This document shows positions 7,967 through 16,255 of a DNA stretch of 44,436 nt, piece after piece; the first letter of the stretch is position 1; every line of letters starts with the position of its first letter. The position numbers were made by a program, and so were the translations under genes. The stretch lies in NCBI GenBank assembly GCA_020444175.1, contig JAHLLM010000045.1, positions 1-44,436 of the forward strand, in the 5' to 3' direction. The stretch comes from Desulfobulbaceae bacterium (GTDB lineage Bacteria; Desulfobacterota; Desulfobulbia; Desulfobulbales; SURF-16). The notes beneath the pieces were generated by a model. That model was not told the origin of the DNA. It worked only from the letters and a program-made list of their open reading frames with translations, and ran no database searches.

Positions 7967-9358
7967 TTATTCATCAACAATAATTTGAGATGAAAATCCC
8001 GTTAACTGAATAGATTGATTGATAGTATCAATGGCAAAAGGGTCATTTTGCAGCGAGTCAAGGTAGTTGAGTGTTTCCTGTGTTGCTGCGTCATCGTTTG
8101 TTACCGCCGAAAGTATGTTTACAGAAGCAAGGTAGGCCGGATCATTCTGGATATCCTGTGTATTTATGATATTTGTCTGTATTGAAAGGTTATCAAGGTA
8201 AGCCTTGCTCACCTCTATCTTGTTAATAAATGTATCCTGTCTTTTTTGTCCTTCAACATACTCAGCGTAAGACAGATCTGCGAAAGCCTCACCTTGCAGG
8301 TTTACACTGAGGGTTGCATCCACGAACCGGGCAACCAGTTCCGCCCTGCTTACTCCTTTGTCAAGAAGACTTTTCCAATTGGCGACCCCTGCGGCATCAC
8401 CTTGGCTGCCCAAAACATTTGTATAAAGTTTCTCTACGAAACTTTGGTTATCCGTGTTGGCATAAAGCGAGGTAAAGACAAAGTGCTGGGCAAAATTTTC
8501 AGCAATTTCCCTCGAGATATCGGACTGTTGAGACAACTCATCTGCTTTATCCTGCCAATACGTCAATCCCTGCAGATCAGGAGCTCTATCAAAAAAGGCT
8601 ATATAGAGACCTATGATCTTTTCCGTGATAGTCGGAGGAGTCGGCGGGGGGGCAGGGAGAGAACTATTATTCAAGGAAATCCACTCTGAGATATTGTCGG
8701 TTATCTGCCCAGTCAAGGCAAGCACTCCATTGCTGTCAGGGAAGTAACTATGAAATGAAACAACACCAACGACCTCGTCATCACCGCTGTCAGGGTCCGA
8801 ATAAAGAACAGGGCTGCCGCTTTGACCGAAATAGGTGTCAAGATCATCCATAAAGAGCAAAACATTATCATAAATGATTGCATCCGGTGTGCCCGTAACT
8901 CCGTAAAGCCAGTTACCGTAATCCTTGTCGCCGGGATAACCAAAGGATGTCACGGTCTGGCCGCTTACAATATCCTCCAACGGAGAATACGCCCCAAAAG
9001 GCAACCAGCCTGACTCAAAGCCGATCGGTTCATTTAAAGATATGACTCCATAATCATAAGCAAAGCGCTCGGCAACGGTCCAACCGGTGGTGGTATAGAT
9101 ATTGTCGGCATAAACTGAAGAAAACGGTTCATATAAACCAAACTTTGCCGGTGTCACTTTGACGCTTTCAGCAAAACCCAGGTGCTCATGGCTATAAAAT
9201 ACATGGGCAGCAGTAAGCACATCGTTTGAGCCGATCATGACACCGCTTCCCTGAAGCCTTGCACCATCAGCAAAAGAAGAAATAATGTGCACGAAATTTC
9301 CGGAAAATGCTGTGGAATCAGAAGATATGCGTACTCTGTCGTCTATACCAAAAATCAT
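7967..9358 (-). CDS. Trypsin-like serine protease with C-terminal DUF4214, 463 aa
   Basis: Residues about 10-230 form a chymotrypsin/trypsin-fold protease. The catalytic triad is visible as His in VLTAAHVF, Asp in FAYDYGVISL and Ser in YFGQSGSPVL. A proline linker (LPAPPPTPPTITEK) leads to a DUF4214 region (about 245-400): LYIAFFDRAPDLQGLTYWQD, then LYTNVLGSQGDAAGVANWKS...GVSRAELVARF. There is no Sec signal peptide although the domains are extracellular in type. The acidic tail ending in QIIVDE would fit type I secretion, like the 966-aa protein. It may process or anchor surface proteins, but the substrate is unknown. The gene is close to the acyltransferase downstream. It is separated from the triple glycosyltransferase upstream by 569 bases of repeats, so it may have its own promoter. 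Confidence 0.85.
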   Translation of the reverse strand: MIFGIDDRVRISSDSTAFSGNFVHIISSFADGARLQGSGVMIGSNDVLTAAHVFYSHEHLGFAESVKVTPAKFGLYEPFSSVYADNIYTTTGWTVAERFAYDYGVISLNEPIGFESGWLPFGAYSPLEDIVSGQTVTSFGYPGDKDYGNWLYGVTGTPDAIIYDNVLLFMDDLDTYFGQSGSPVLYSDPDSGDDEVVGVVSFHSYFPDSNGVLALTGQITDNISEWISLNNSSLPAPPPTPPTITEKIIGLYIAFFDRAPDLQGLTYWQDKADELSQQSDISREIAENFAQHFVFTSLYANTDNQSFVEKLYTNVLGSQGDAAGVANWKSLLDKGVSRAELVARFVDATLSVNLQGEAFADLSYAEYVEGQKRQDTFINKIEVSKAYLDNLSIQTNIINTQDIQNDPAYLASVNILSAVTNDDAATQETLNYLDSLQNDPFAIDTINQSIQLTGFSSQIIVDE

Positions 9359-9401
9359 TTATCACCATGAAGAACATTTATCACAACCAATAAAATTTAT
9401 T

Positions 9402-9478
9402 TTACCACAAAAACACAAAGTCACGAAGAACTTCACAAGAACAATATGTTACTTTGTGTCTTTGTGTCTTTGTGGTAA
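9402..9478. repeat. 77-bp palindromic repeat, TTACCACAAA termini
   Basis: TTACCACAAAAACACAAAG (9402-9420) and the inverse of CTTTGTGTCTTTGTGGTAA (9460-9478) match at 18 of 19 positions. No ORF lies inside. It sits 44 bases upstream of the DUF4214 protease start, so it lies in the region where that gene's promoter would be. Confidence 0.65.
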
Positions 9479-9540
9479 TGAAACTATTCAGCAAGAGCAA
9501 AGAATTCCCCTTGCCTCCAGAGTTTAACTGTTCAGCGGTT

Positions 9541-9760
9541 GGCTTCTGTGTCATCTCGACCGCTTCATCCGTGTCCACTCAACCGCTTCATCCGTGTCAT
9601 CTCGACCGCAGGGAGAGATCTTGAAGCCTCCATATTAAAGATTCCTCACATCCGTTCGGAATGACAGGGGAGTGTGTTCGGAATGACAGGAGGATACCTT
9701 CGGAACGACAGGAATGAACGTTCGGAATGACAAGAGGATACCTTCGGAATGGCAGGAAAG
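9541..9760. repeat. Irregular direct repeats of TTCGGAATGACAG
   Basis: Variants of TTCGGAATGACAG occur five times between about 9654 and 9755, spaced by 20-30 bases. They are preceded by two copies of CAACCGCTTCATCCGTGTC-like text. Similar wording (ACGGATGTGAGAAATCTT and a CGAAATGACA end) occurs near 4970-5030. It looks like a degenerate dispersed repeat with no coding capacity. Confidence 0.5.
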
Positions 9761-9827
9761 AGTGGGCGAATGACGCTTAATGCAATTCTGCAAGAGGCTC
9801 TTTTTTATCAACATATCCTGTTAAATT

Positions 9828-9930
9828 TGACGGTTTCGTAAAAACCCTCTCAACCGCCGCCGGAACGTGTGTAACTTGTTGATATTGCGTTGGCGGATGG
9901 TCAGCTTCAGGACTTTTTGCGAGATTGTCA
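9828..9930 (+). mobile_element. 103-bp MITE-like repeat A, copy 2
   Basis: Same length and termini as copies 1 and 3, with about a dozen base differences. The string AAATTTGA lies at both edges. Its right edge (TCA at 9928-9930) supplies the stop codon of the triple glycosyltransferase on the other strand. Confidence 0.72.
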
Positions 9931-12900
9931 AATTTGAGACATTAATCCATTATCCATATCCGCCTTTAACATATTGTTGAGTTGGCTGCCCAATATCTGC
10001 CAGTCATGCCTTTCAAGCCAGGTTTGCTGTCGCGCCTTGATTTCCTTGAGCTGTACCTTATCGCGCAACATATTCCTGATTCCTTCCGCTATATCTTCAG
10101 GGGTGGTTCCAGGCAGTGTATAAACTACGTCGGCAACATCCTCGAAGATGGCAAGCGGCGTGGTTGCAACCGGGCGTCCTGTTGCCAGACCATTCCTGAC
10201 CGAGGCACTGCTGGATTCCTGGGTGTCCTGACATGGAAATACAATCACCTCTGCCTGAGAAAGCTTTTGGTGAATTTTTTCCTCGGCAAGATAGTCGTTG
10301 ACCATCGTAATATCACTGTTATATGGGCTTTGCTCAATTTCCTGCATGCACAGACAGCGCTCATTTTCGGAAATTCCGGCTGGATAGAGGGCATTTAAAA
10401 GAAGCAGTCTCAATTCCGGATCATTTGAACGTAAAATTTCAAATGCCTTAATCAACTCCCTTATCCCTTTATGGGGAAGCATGAATCCATATGTGGCGAT
10501 GAGCTTTTCTTGTCGCGGTGTCTTCTCTAGCGGAGGTTTAACGCTCACGCCATGGGGGAAAATGCCTACATTGTCAACAAGACCCAATTCCTTCAGAAAG
10601 TTGAGGTCGTGAATAGAATGGACAAAGAGCCGTTCTACACCTTGTAATGCATAATTTATAGTTGCAAGTGACTTTGGCTCATGCGGCGGTTTGACATCAG
10701 CAGTAGAGTGAAGAAAAAGGTAACAATGTACATCAAGGGAATGAAGTTCAAGCAGTAACTCCGCCAGAGCCTGAAGCTTAAAAAAACTGAAATTAAATTG
10801 AATGACAATTGACGTCAATTTCTGGTTAATGATTACCTGGCGAAGCATATGCAGGTTTTCATCCTCTCCTCCGGCATGCCAGCACCGCAGTACATTGGGG
10901 TGATCAGGTTTTGTGCGTTGTTGGCTGTGACCGGCAAGAATCAAAAACTCTGCAGATGGAAGCGCGTTAATCAGGTTTTCCGAGTAAGAAGCTATGCCGC
11001 ACCGGCAGTTCCATGTCGTCACCCAGCCAATGCGCGGACAGGATTCCGGACAAACCTGTTGATCAAGCTTGCTTACTGCACGACGCAACCTCTTTGCCAC
11101 CTGGAGCCAGGTGAAATGTCGACTTATATTTTCTGCGGCCCGATCCGTTTTTTTCTTTATTTCCAGAGGAGTAAGAGTTGGCAACAGTTCCATCTTCATC
11201 ACAAGATCATCAAGATCAGGTTCAGCCCAGACGGAATCAGAAAGCTGCATATGGGTTTGGGCCCGTTTAAATTTATAGTCAAGCAACCATGCTGTTTCCG
11301 AAGTACAGAAATCGATCTGCCCCCCATAACCTGTGGTAACAACCGGCAAATGAAACAACATAGCTTCTGCCATCGGCAATCCAAACCCCTCTCCACGACT
11401 CGGAGCAACAAGAAGATCACTTTGCTGATACAGAGAAACCATCTGACCGGGAGTAAATTCCTCGTCAACCAGTATAATTTTCTTATTTCCACCTCCCAGC
11501 TGAGGACTGAATGTATATGACGAACTTTTTTTCCAGCCAAGTTCGTTAAGTTGCCGGCAAATTGTGTTATGCGGGTTTGGAAATGTCTTTATTATGAGGG
11601 TAACTTGAGCAGCGTCATCATAGGCTGACATGAATGCCCGCAGAAGAAGACCAATCCCCTTGCGAGGAAAACAGGAAGATATATGGAGCAGAGTGTACCC
11701 TTGCGGGACTGTAAAAGGCAGGGGTTCCGCTTTGACATCCAGCAGATGATCAACGCCAATCCCGACAGACGCGAGAGGCACTGTAACACCGTTATCCTTC
11801 AAGGTCTTCGTTACATACTCAGACATGGTTGCGATCAGGTGCAGGTGACGATTAAACGACGCAACCCACGATTGCGGGAATCGTGACTCTTCCCATCCAT
11901 AAGGGCCTAGTACTTTTCTCTCTCCGGTCATTCCCGTCACCCTGGGAGGGTAAAGGTTACGAATTGCCACATTTGCTTTCGACAAGCGGAGTCCGACGTC
12001 CCAAAACTCTTTAATTTCAGGATAGACTTTAAGAAATTGCCGATCCGGCTGATAATCGCCTCCTCCCTCTGTTGAAAAAAGTTCTACCTGCATTCCTGTT
12101 TTTTTGAATGCTGTTGCCAGCTCCCGATTCACCAAAGCAAGGCTGTAATTGCTGTCAAACGGTCCTTCTATTCTTACCCGGCTGGGATGTTTTCCATTTT
12201 CATGAACTGTTTTTCCCTGTAATGGCCGATGTTGTATGGAGCCAGGAGTTAATCCTTCAAGAAAGTCCTGCAGTTGCCTCGTCAATACCTCCAGGTTAAA
12301 ACGCCTCAGATTCTGTCGACCACTCATGGCCAGCCGGTAACGCCATTCCGGCTGCTCGATTAAGCGCCGCCATACGGCAGCGACATCTCCGGCATTTTTG
12401 TGAGATATCAGCAGACCACTGCCGGCTAGAGTATGCCGAATATTACTGCTGTCGTAGGCCACAACAGGCAGTCCCGCACTTGAAGCCTCGATGAGAGGAA
12501 TACCAAAACCTTCATGGTCACTGAGGCACACAAAGAGATCAGCTGCTCGATAATAGCCCCAGAGTTCCTGATCGCTGACCCGTCCTGTGAGATACACCTT
12601 TTCCTGCAATTGATAATAGGCAATCAGTTCCTGCAGGTATTTATGGTAGTCAGAACTGCTGATTCCTCCAACGCAAAAAAGCCGGGCATTGTTATCATTC
12701 AGTTCATAAAATGCATGAATAAGATCATGCTGACATTTATTTTCCGCGATCCTGCCGACAAAGAGCAGATTGAATGTTTTTTCATGCTGCTTTTGTATTT
12801 TTGGATCCGCTATGGTTTCAACTTTATAATCATAATCCGCCAAAAGCGGGATGGTATGAATATTCTTGAACCCAAATCCCTTCAGCTCCTCTCTGTTGTA

Positions 12901-13293
12901 CTCAGAGATCGCGACTATGGCTGAAAACGCATCACGCCAACCTTCTAATTGTTGTCGTCCAAGTTCAGTGGCATTTTTATGCGGGGTGCCCTCATTGAAA
13001 TAATGGGACGGGGTGATGTTGTGGTAAATCATGACAAGACGGTCGCGCAGGCCAAGAAACCACTCTGGATGAGGCTGGGCAACAGCATGATGAATGAAGA
13101 GAATGTTTTCCCCATGATCGAGGTAGGCTTCCCGGGGATGAACCTGTTCCTTCAAATCAGGATGAATATTATCAGAGTAAATTTCCGATTTATAACCGAG
13201 ACTCGCCAGAATTTTTTTTATAAAAAAAAGGCTGCCGCTGACGCCATCACCCAGAGTTATAGAAGGGGTATATTGATGGATGGCGGGTATCAT
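9928..13293 (-). CDS. Three-domain GT-B (GT4-like) glycosyltransferase, 1121 aa
   Basis: A fusion of three GT-B glycosyltransferase modules, probably polymerising a surface glycan at the inner face of the membrane. Module 1 (about 1-345) has the GT4 signature LLFVGRIAENKCQHDLI and an EX7E motif in DHEGFGIPLIEASSAGLP. Module 2 (about 370-710) has ISSCFPRKGIGLLLRAF and SRGEGFGLPMAEAMLFHLP. Module 3 (about 745-1110) begins RIGWVTTWNCRCGIASYSENL and has the equivalent loop DTQESSSASVRNGLATGRP, where the second glutamate of EX7E is replaced. It may be inactive or use another mechanism. The start lies 3 bases after the stop of the upstream methyltransferase, so the two are translated from one message. 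Multi-domain GTs of this kind (for example WbdA of E. coli O9a) build repeat units exported by Wzm/Wzt. The C-terminus ends exactly in repeat A copy 2. Confidence 0.88.
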   Translation of the reverse strand: MIPAIHQYTPSITLGDGVSGSLFFIKKILASLGYKSEIYSDNIHPDLKEQVHPREAYLDHGENILFIHHAVAQPHPEWFLGLRDRLVMIYHNITPSHYFNEGTPHKNATELGRQQLEGWRDAFSAIVAISEYNREELKGFGFKNIHTIPLLADYDYKVETIADPKIQKQHEKTFNLLFVGRIAENKCQHDLIHAFYELNDNNARLFCVGGISSSDYHKYLQELIAYYQLQEKVYLTGRVSDQELWGYYRAADLFVCLSDHEGFGIPLIEASSAGLPVVAYDSSNIRHTLAGSGLLISHKNAGDVAAVWRRLIEQPEWRYRLAMSGRQNLRRFNLEVLTRQLQDFLEGLTPGSIQHRPLQGKTVHENGKHPSRVRIEGPFDSNYSLALVNRELATAFKKTGMQVELFSTEGGGDYQPDRQFLKVYPEIKEFWDVGLRLSKANVAIRNLYPPRVTGMTGERKVLGPYGWEESRFPQSWVASFNRHLHLIATMSEYVTKTLKDNGVTVPLASVGIGVDHLLDVKAEPLPFTVPQGYTLLHISSCFPRKGIGLLLRAFMSAYDDAAQVTLIIKTFPNPHNTICRQLNELGWKKSSSYTFSPQLGGGNKKIILVDEEFTPGQMVSLYQQSDLLVAPSRGEGFGLPMAEAMLFHLPVVTTGYGGQIDFCTSETAWLLDYKFKRAQTHMQLSDSVWAEPDLDDLVMKMELLPTLTPLEIKKKTDRAAENISRHFTWLQVAKRLRRAVSKLDQQVCPESCPRIGWVTTWNCRCGIASYSENLINALPSAEFLILAGHSQQRTKPDHPNVLRCWHAGGEDENLHMLRQVIINQKLTSIVIQFNFSFFKLQALAELLLELHSLDVHCYLFLHSTADVKPPHEPKSLATINYALQGVERLFVHSIHDLNFLKELGLVDNVGIFPHGVSVKPPLEKTPRQEKLIATYGFMLPHKGIRELIKAFEILRSNDPELRLLLLNALYPAGISENERCLCMQEIEQSPYNSDITMVNDYLAEEKIHQKLSQAEVIVFPCQDTQESSSASVRNGLATGRPVATTPLAIFEDVADVVYTLPGTTPEDIAEGIRNMLRDKVQLKEIKARQQTWLERHDWQILGSQLNNMLKADMDNGLMSQI

Positions 13294-13296
13294 TTT

Positions 13297-14583
13297 TTAG
13301 ACGGTTATTTTTTTGCCAATAATCACATAATCCTGGGCGCCGTAGATTAAATGATTAAAGCGGCGTGTCAAATCGCTGTCTTCAGGAAGACGCATCTCCT
13401 TTGGAAAAGGATGCATAGGATGCACCTCAATTTCAGCAAAACCATGATATTTGAGAAGGTGCTCTGTGAGTTCTTTGGGAATTGGTTTTTTATGGGTTGG
13501 ATCCCGATAAAACATATTAGTGGCCACGATGAGATTGTCCGGGTTCGGCGTCTCCAGGACAACTATTCCGCCGTGATTCAATGTTCGAAAAATTTCCGCC
13601 ATGAATACACTCAACTGCTCAAAAGGCAGGTGTTCAATGACATGATAGGCAGTAACCAAATCAAGGCTTTGGTCCGGTTGTTTTTGCAACCACTCTATTA
13701 CGTTTCCCTGTTCCGCATTCAACCCGTGGGCCCGGCATTCGGCGACCATTGAAGAGTTGAAGTCAATTCCCCTCGTGTCGAAACAACATTGAGACAATAA
13801 CTGTAACCACTCCCCCCTGCCGCAGCCTAAATCCACGGCTTTCAATTCTTTGGTTTTCGCAAGAAGTGGCTTTACAAAATCAATATACGCTTCATAGCGA
13901 GTCAGTATAGCGTCACGGCTTCCCCGGTAACTCTCCTCAAGGGCAAGATAATACTGATCAATGCCATGGGTGGAAAGAGACTCCAACTTATCAGTGACAC
14001 TCTCTTTATTTTCAGCTAAACGCAGCTCCTGGCGGGCATCAAAGAAAAACTGATCAAGTCGGCGTTGCTGGGCCTGGGCCTCCATGTGCTGAAAATGAAT
14101 TACCTCGGACTTGATCTGTTCAGCGTACTGCGGCAGGATCTGCAACTGCCTTTGCAGATCGGAGAGCTGATGATTGTGGGAAGACAGTTTATTTTGTAAA
14201 TCAAAAATGAGATCATCAAACAAAAACGGATTTTGTAACATGGTGGAACGAGACAAATTACGCATTGACCTCAGCCACGATCGAATATCATGCCGTTTCT
14301 TCCACATGTAGGTTTTAATTTTTTCCAGCCGCGTCAGTTGAACCTCTTTGGACTTGCTTTGGGCCGCTTCCGCAGAAAGCAAAAAATCAACAACGACAGC
14401 TTCTCGTGAAGTACCCATTTTCAACCTGGCCAGAGAAGATTTCAACCCAGCAGGGTCAGGCAGTCTTCCCAGAATCAGACGGTAGGCTTCTTCTATAAAA
14501 AGATCATCAGCTTCAAGCTGCAGAAGGTGAGCAAGTAATTCTTTTTTATTCATGAACATTACATGACCGACAACCAGTGTCAT
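13297..14583 (-). CDS. DUF4214 / coiled-coil / SAM methyltransferase, about 428 aa
   Basis: Three parts are visible. First is a short DUF4214-like domain (FIEEAYRLILGRLPDPAGL...MGTSREAVVVDFLLSAEA). Next is a charged Gln/Glu-rich helical stretch likely to form a coiled coil (DLQNKLSSHNHQLSDLQRQL). Last is a class I SAM methyltransferase with motif I AVDLGCGRGEWL, then DLVTAYHVIEHLPFEQL and IVVLETPNPDNL. It probably methylates the growing surface glycan. Coiled coil plus methyltransferase beside a Wzt with a C-terminal domain recalls the WbdD chain-terminator plan of E. coli O8/O9a; this is inference, and no kinase domain is present. The frame is open to 14691, but that part is made of REP palindromes. 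ATG 14583 is preferred for its upstream AAAAGG; ATG 14553 (MNKKELL) is the alternative. It is 3 bases from the next gene. Confidence 0.83.
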   Translation of the reverse strand: MTLVVGHVMFMNKKELLAHLLQLEADDLFIEEAYRLILGRLPDPAGLKSSLARLKMGTSREAVVVDFLLSAEAAQSKSKEVQLTRLEKIKTYMWKKRHDIRSWLRSMRNLSRSTMLQNPFLFDDLIFDLQNKLSSHNHQLSDLQRQLQILPQYAEQIKSEVIHFQHMEAQAQQRRLDQFFFDARQELRLAENKESVTDKLESLSTHGIDQYYLALEESYRGSRDAILTRYEAYIDFVKPLLAKTKELKAVDLGCGRGEWLQLLSQCCFDTRGIDFNSSMVAECRAHGLNAEQGNVIEWLQKQPDQSLDLVTAYHVIEHLPFEQLSVFMAEIFRTLNHGGIVVLETPNPDNLIVATNMFYRDPTHKKPIPKELTEHLLKYHGFAEIEVHPMHPFPKEMRLPEDSDLTRRFNHLIYGAQDYVIIGKKITV

Positions 14584-14608
14584 GTCAAATGCCTTTTGAC
14601 GCATGCTG

Positions 14609-14661
14609 TAGGTCGGGAAACCCTTCCCGACACTGAATAGTCGCCATGGGTATGGCGACCA
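14609..14661. repeat. Paired REP palindromes upstream of the methyltransferase
   Basis: Two perfect 8-bp-stem hairpins lie side by side: GTCGGGAA-ACCC-TTCCCGAC at 14612-14631 and GTCGCCAT-GGGT-ATGGCGAC at 14640-14659. The loop and flanking GTAGG/CCAAC text match the REP pairs around the RAYT gene near 34 kb, with altered stem bases. They fall in the apparent N-terminal extension of the methyltransferase frame, a reason to place its start downstream. Confidence 0.7.
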
Positions 14662-14690
14662 ACACAACAATTGAGGCTTGACTTGACACA

Positions 14691-14833
14691 AGGAGGTTGT
14701 CCGAGAATGACCTTTTTCCCCAACTCTTCGTTATTTTGAAAAAATAATGCTCGTAATATCAAATATATGACTGCGCTTATTTTTTCAAAATGCCTCGATT
14801 TGAGAAAAAATTTCTATTCTCGGACAACCTCCT
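14691..14833. mobile_element. 143-bp long-hairpin MITE with 18-bp perfect inverted ends
   Basis: AGGAGGTTGTCCGAGAAT (14691-14708) and its exact inverse (14816-14833) bound the element. Inside, ATTTTGAAAAAATAA near 14731 and its inverse near 14777 extend the pairing, so the whole can fold into one long imperfect hairpin. There is no ORF. It ends seven bases before the stop codon of the glycosyltransferase at 14841. No clear target duplication is visible. Confidence 0.8.
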
Positions 14834-14840
14834 AGTCGGT

Positions 14841-16208
14841 TTATCCCATTTTTCTTATTTTTTCATAAAGCATGTCACTGCTTTCCGCCCAACTAAGCCA
14901 TCTGTATTGTTCATCAACCATTGGCACGTTGCCAAAACCGTTTTCCTCAATATCTTCTATTATATTCATCAAATCTTCGGGGTTGGAGATGTCACAATAG
15001 CCTATATTGTCGCCTCCTATTTCTCTGTGAATCGGTGTGTCGCCGGCGATAACAGGAAGCTTTTTCTCCAGACTTTCTATGATCGGCAAACCGAACCCTT
15101 CCACAAAGGAAGGGAAGAGAAGGGCCTTGGCATGGCTGTAACAATATTCCAGCTCATTATCGTTAATGTTCTGCCAGTGAAAAAGCCTTTTATTGTACTG
15201 TTTATGTTTTTGCATTCTTGCCATAAAGGAATCGACTTTCCACCCAATACGCCCGACAAAAAACAGGTTAACATCAACACCCTTTTCCCACAGCTTGTCA
15301 AATGCGTCCAGAAGATAGGCGTGATTTTTCCTTGGCTCTATTGTTGACACAATGAAATATGTCGGCCGTTTTTGATATTCATTTTTCAGGTCAACACGAA
15401 TATCCTGCCCTTCAATGTCTCTATGTTTAAAATCAGCGCCTAAGTAAAAGTAGTCAAATTTATCTCTGTCTATCTTGTTCGGCAGGCAGTCATCCATAAA
15501 TTTTTTCAGGTCATCTCGAACTGTTTTGGAAATAGCTATGTATCCATCAACGTAGCCTTCCGACGCCATAAACCACTTTTTAAAAACTTCTGCGAGATAA
15601 TCATCGCAAAATTGCGGATGCGTTATAGGGATAAGGTCATATATAACAGCAACAACCTTGTTCCCATGCTCTTTGAATTTCTTGACGCTGGGCCATATAT
15701 CCGAGTACCAGGTTGAATCCAGCAACAAAAGAATATCATCCTGATTAATCATAGAAAAGGGATCGCTTTCTTCCGATATGGATTTTTTTTTTCTTTTACG
15801 ACCAGTTATGAAACGTAGAGGATCTAAAATAATCTTGTCAACTATGAATCCCAATCCGAATGTACTTCTTGGAGCAAATAAAAACTTACTTATACGTTCA
15901 TTGTTACCGAAAAGAGCATCCAGAAAAACTCTTCCGGTACGGTACACATTTTCAAAATAAATATGTAACCGCAGCTTTATACTTGGCTTCGTAACTGAAG
16001 GGGAATCTTGAGGACCTTTATCGTAAAGATCGGCGGTATCAAGCACATCGAATGCGCCATGGGAAATACTGACCGGAATGACCTTTATTCCATGTTTCGT
16101 TTCAAGGAATTCCGTTTGTTCCAAAAAGCTGCGCACTACACGTTGAATCCCGGTATTGAGATAGGCGTGGTCCCGCAGATAAGAGCAGTCTACAAAAAGA
16201 GTTGTCAT
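14841..16208 (-). CDS. GT4-family glycosyltransferase, 455 aa
   Basis: GT-B fold glycosyltransferase (GT4-like) for the surface glycan. The N-terminal region begins TTLFVDCSYLRDHAYLNTGIQRVVRSFL, a pattern seen in RfaB/WcaI-type mannosyl- or rhamnosyltransferases. The C-terminal nucleotide-sugar domain shows FIVSTIEPRKNHAYLLDAFDKL and the EX7E loop SFVEGFGLPIIESLEKKLP, followed by AGDTPIHREIGGD. Length (455) is slightly above the GT4 average because of an internal insert around residues 75-130 that I do not recognise. No clear ribosome-binding site precedes the ATG. The preceding gene (FG-GAP/DUF4214) ends 47 bases upstream, which suggests one transcript. Donor and acceptor cannot be read from sequence; dTDP-rhamnose made by rfbACDB is one candidate donor. 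Confidence 0.87.
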   Translation of the reverse strand: MTTLFVDCSYLRDHAYLNTGIQRVVRSFLEQTEFLETKHGIKVIPVSISHGAFDVLDTADLYDKGPQDSPSVTKPSIKLRLHIYFENVYRTGRVFLDALFGNNERISKFLFAPRSTFGLGFIVDKIILDPLRFITGRKRKKKSISEESDPFSMINQDDILLLLDSTWYSDIWPSVKKFKEHGNKVVAVIYDLIPITHPQFCDDYLAEVFKKWFMASEGYVDGYIAISKTVRDDLKKFMDDCLPNKIDRDKFDYFYLGADFKHRDIEGQDIRVDLKNEYQKRPTYFIVSTIEPRKNHAYLLDAFDKLWEKGVDVNLFFVGRIGWKVDSFMARMQKHKQYNKRLFHWQNINDNELEYCYSHAKALLFPSFVEGFGLPIIESLEKKLPVIAGDTPIHREIGGDNIGYCDISNPEDLMNIIEDIEENGFGNVPMVDEQYRWLSWAESSDMLYEKIRKMG

Positions 16209-16255
16209 TTATAAATTTCTTGTTTTCAGTGGTAATTATGCCGGGCCGTGCAAAC

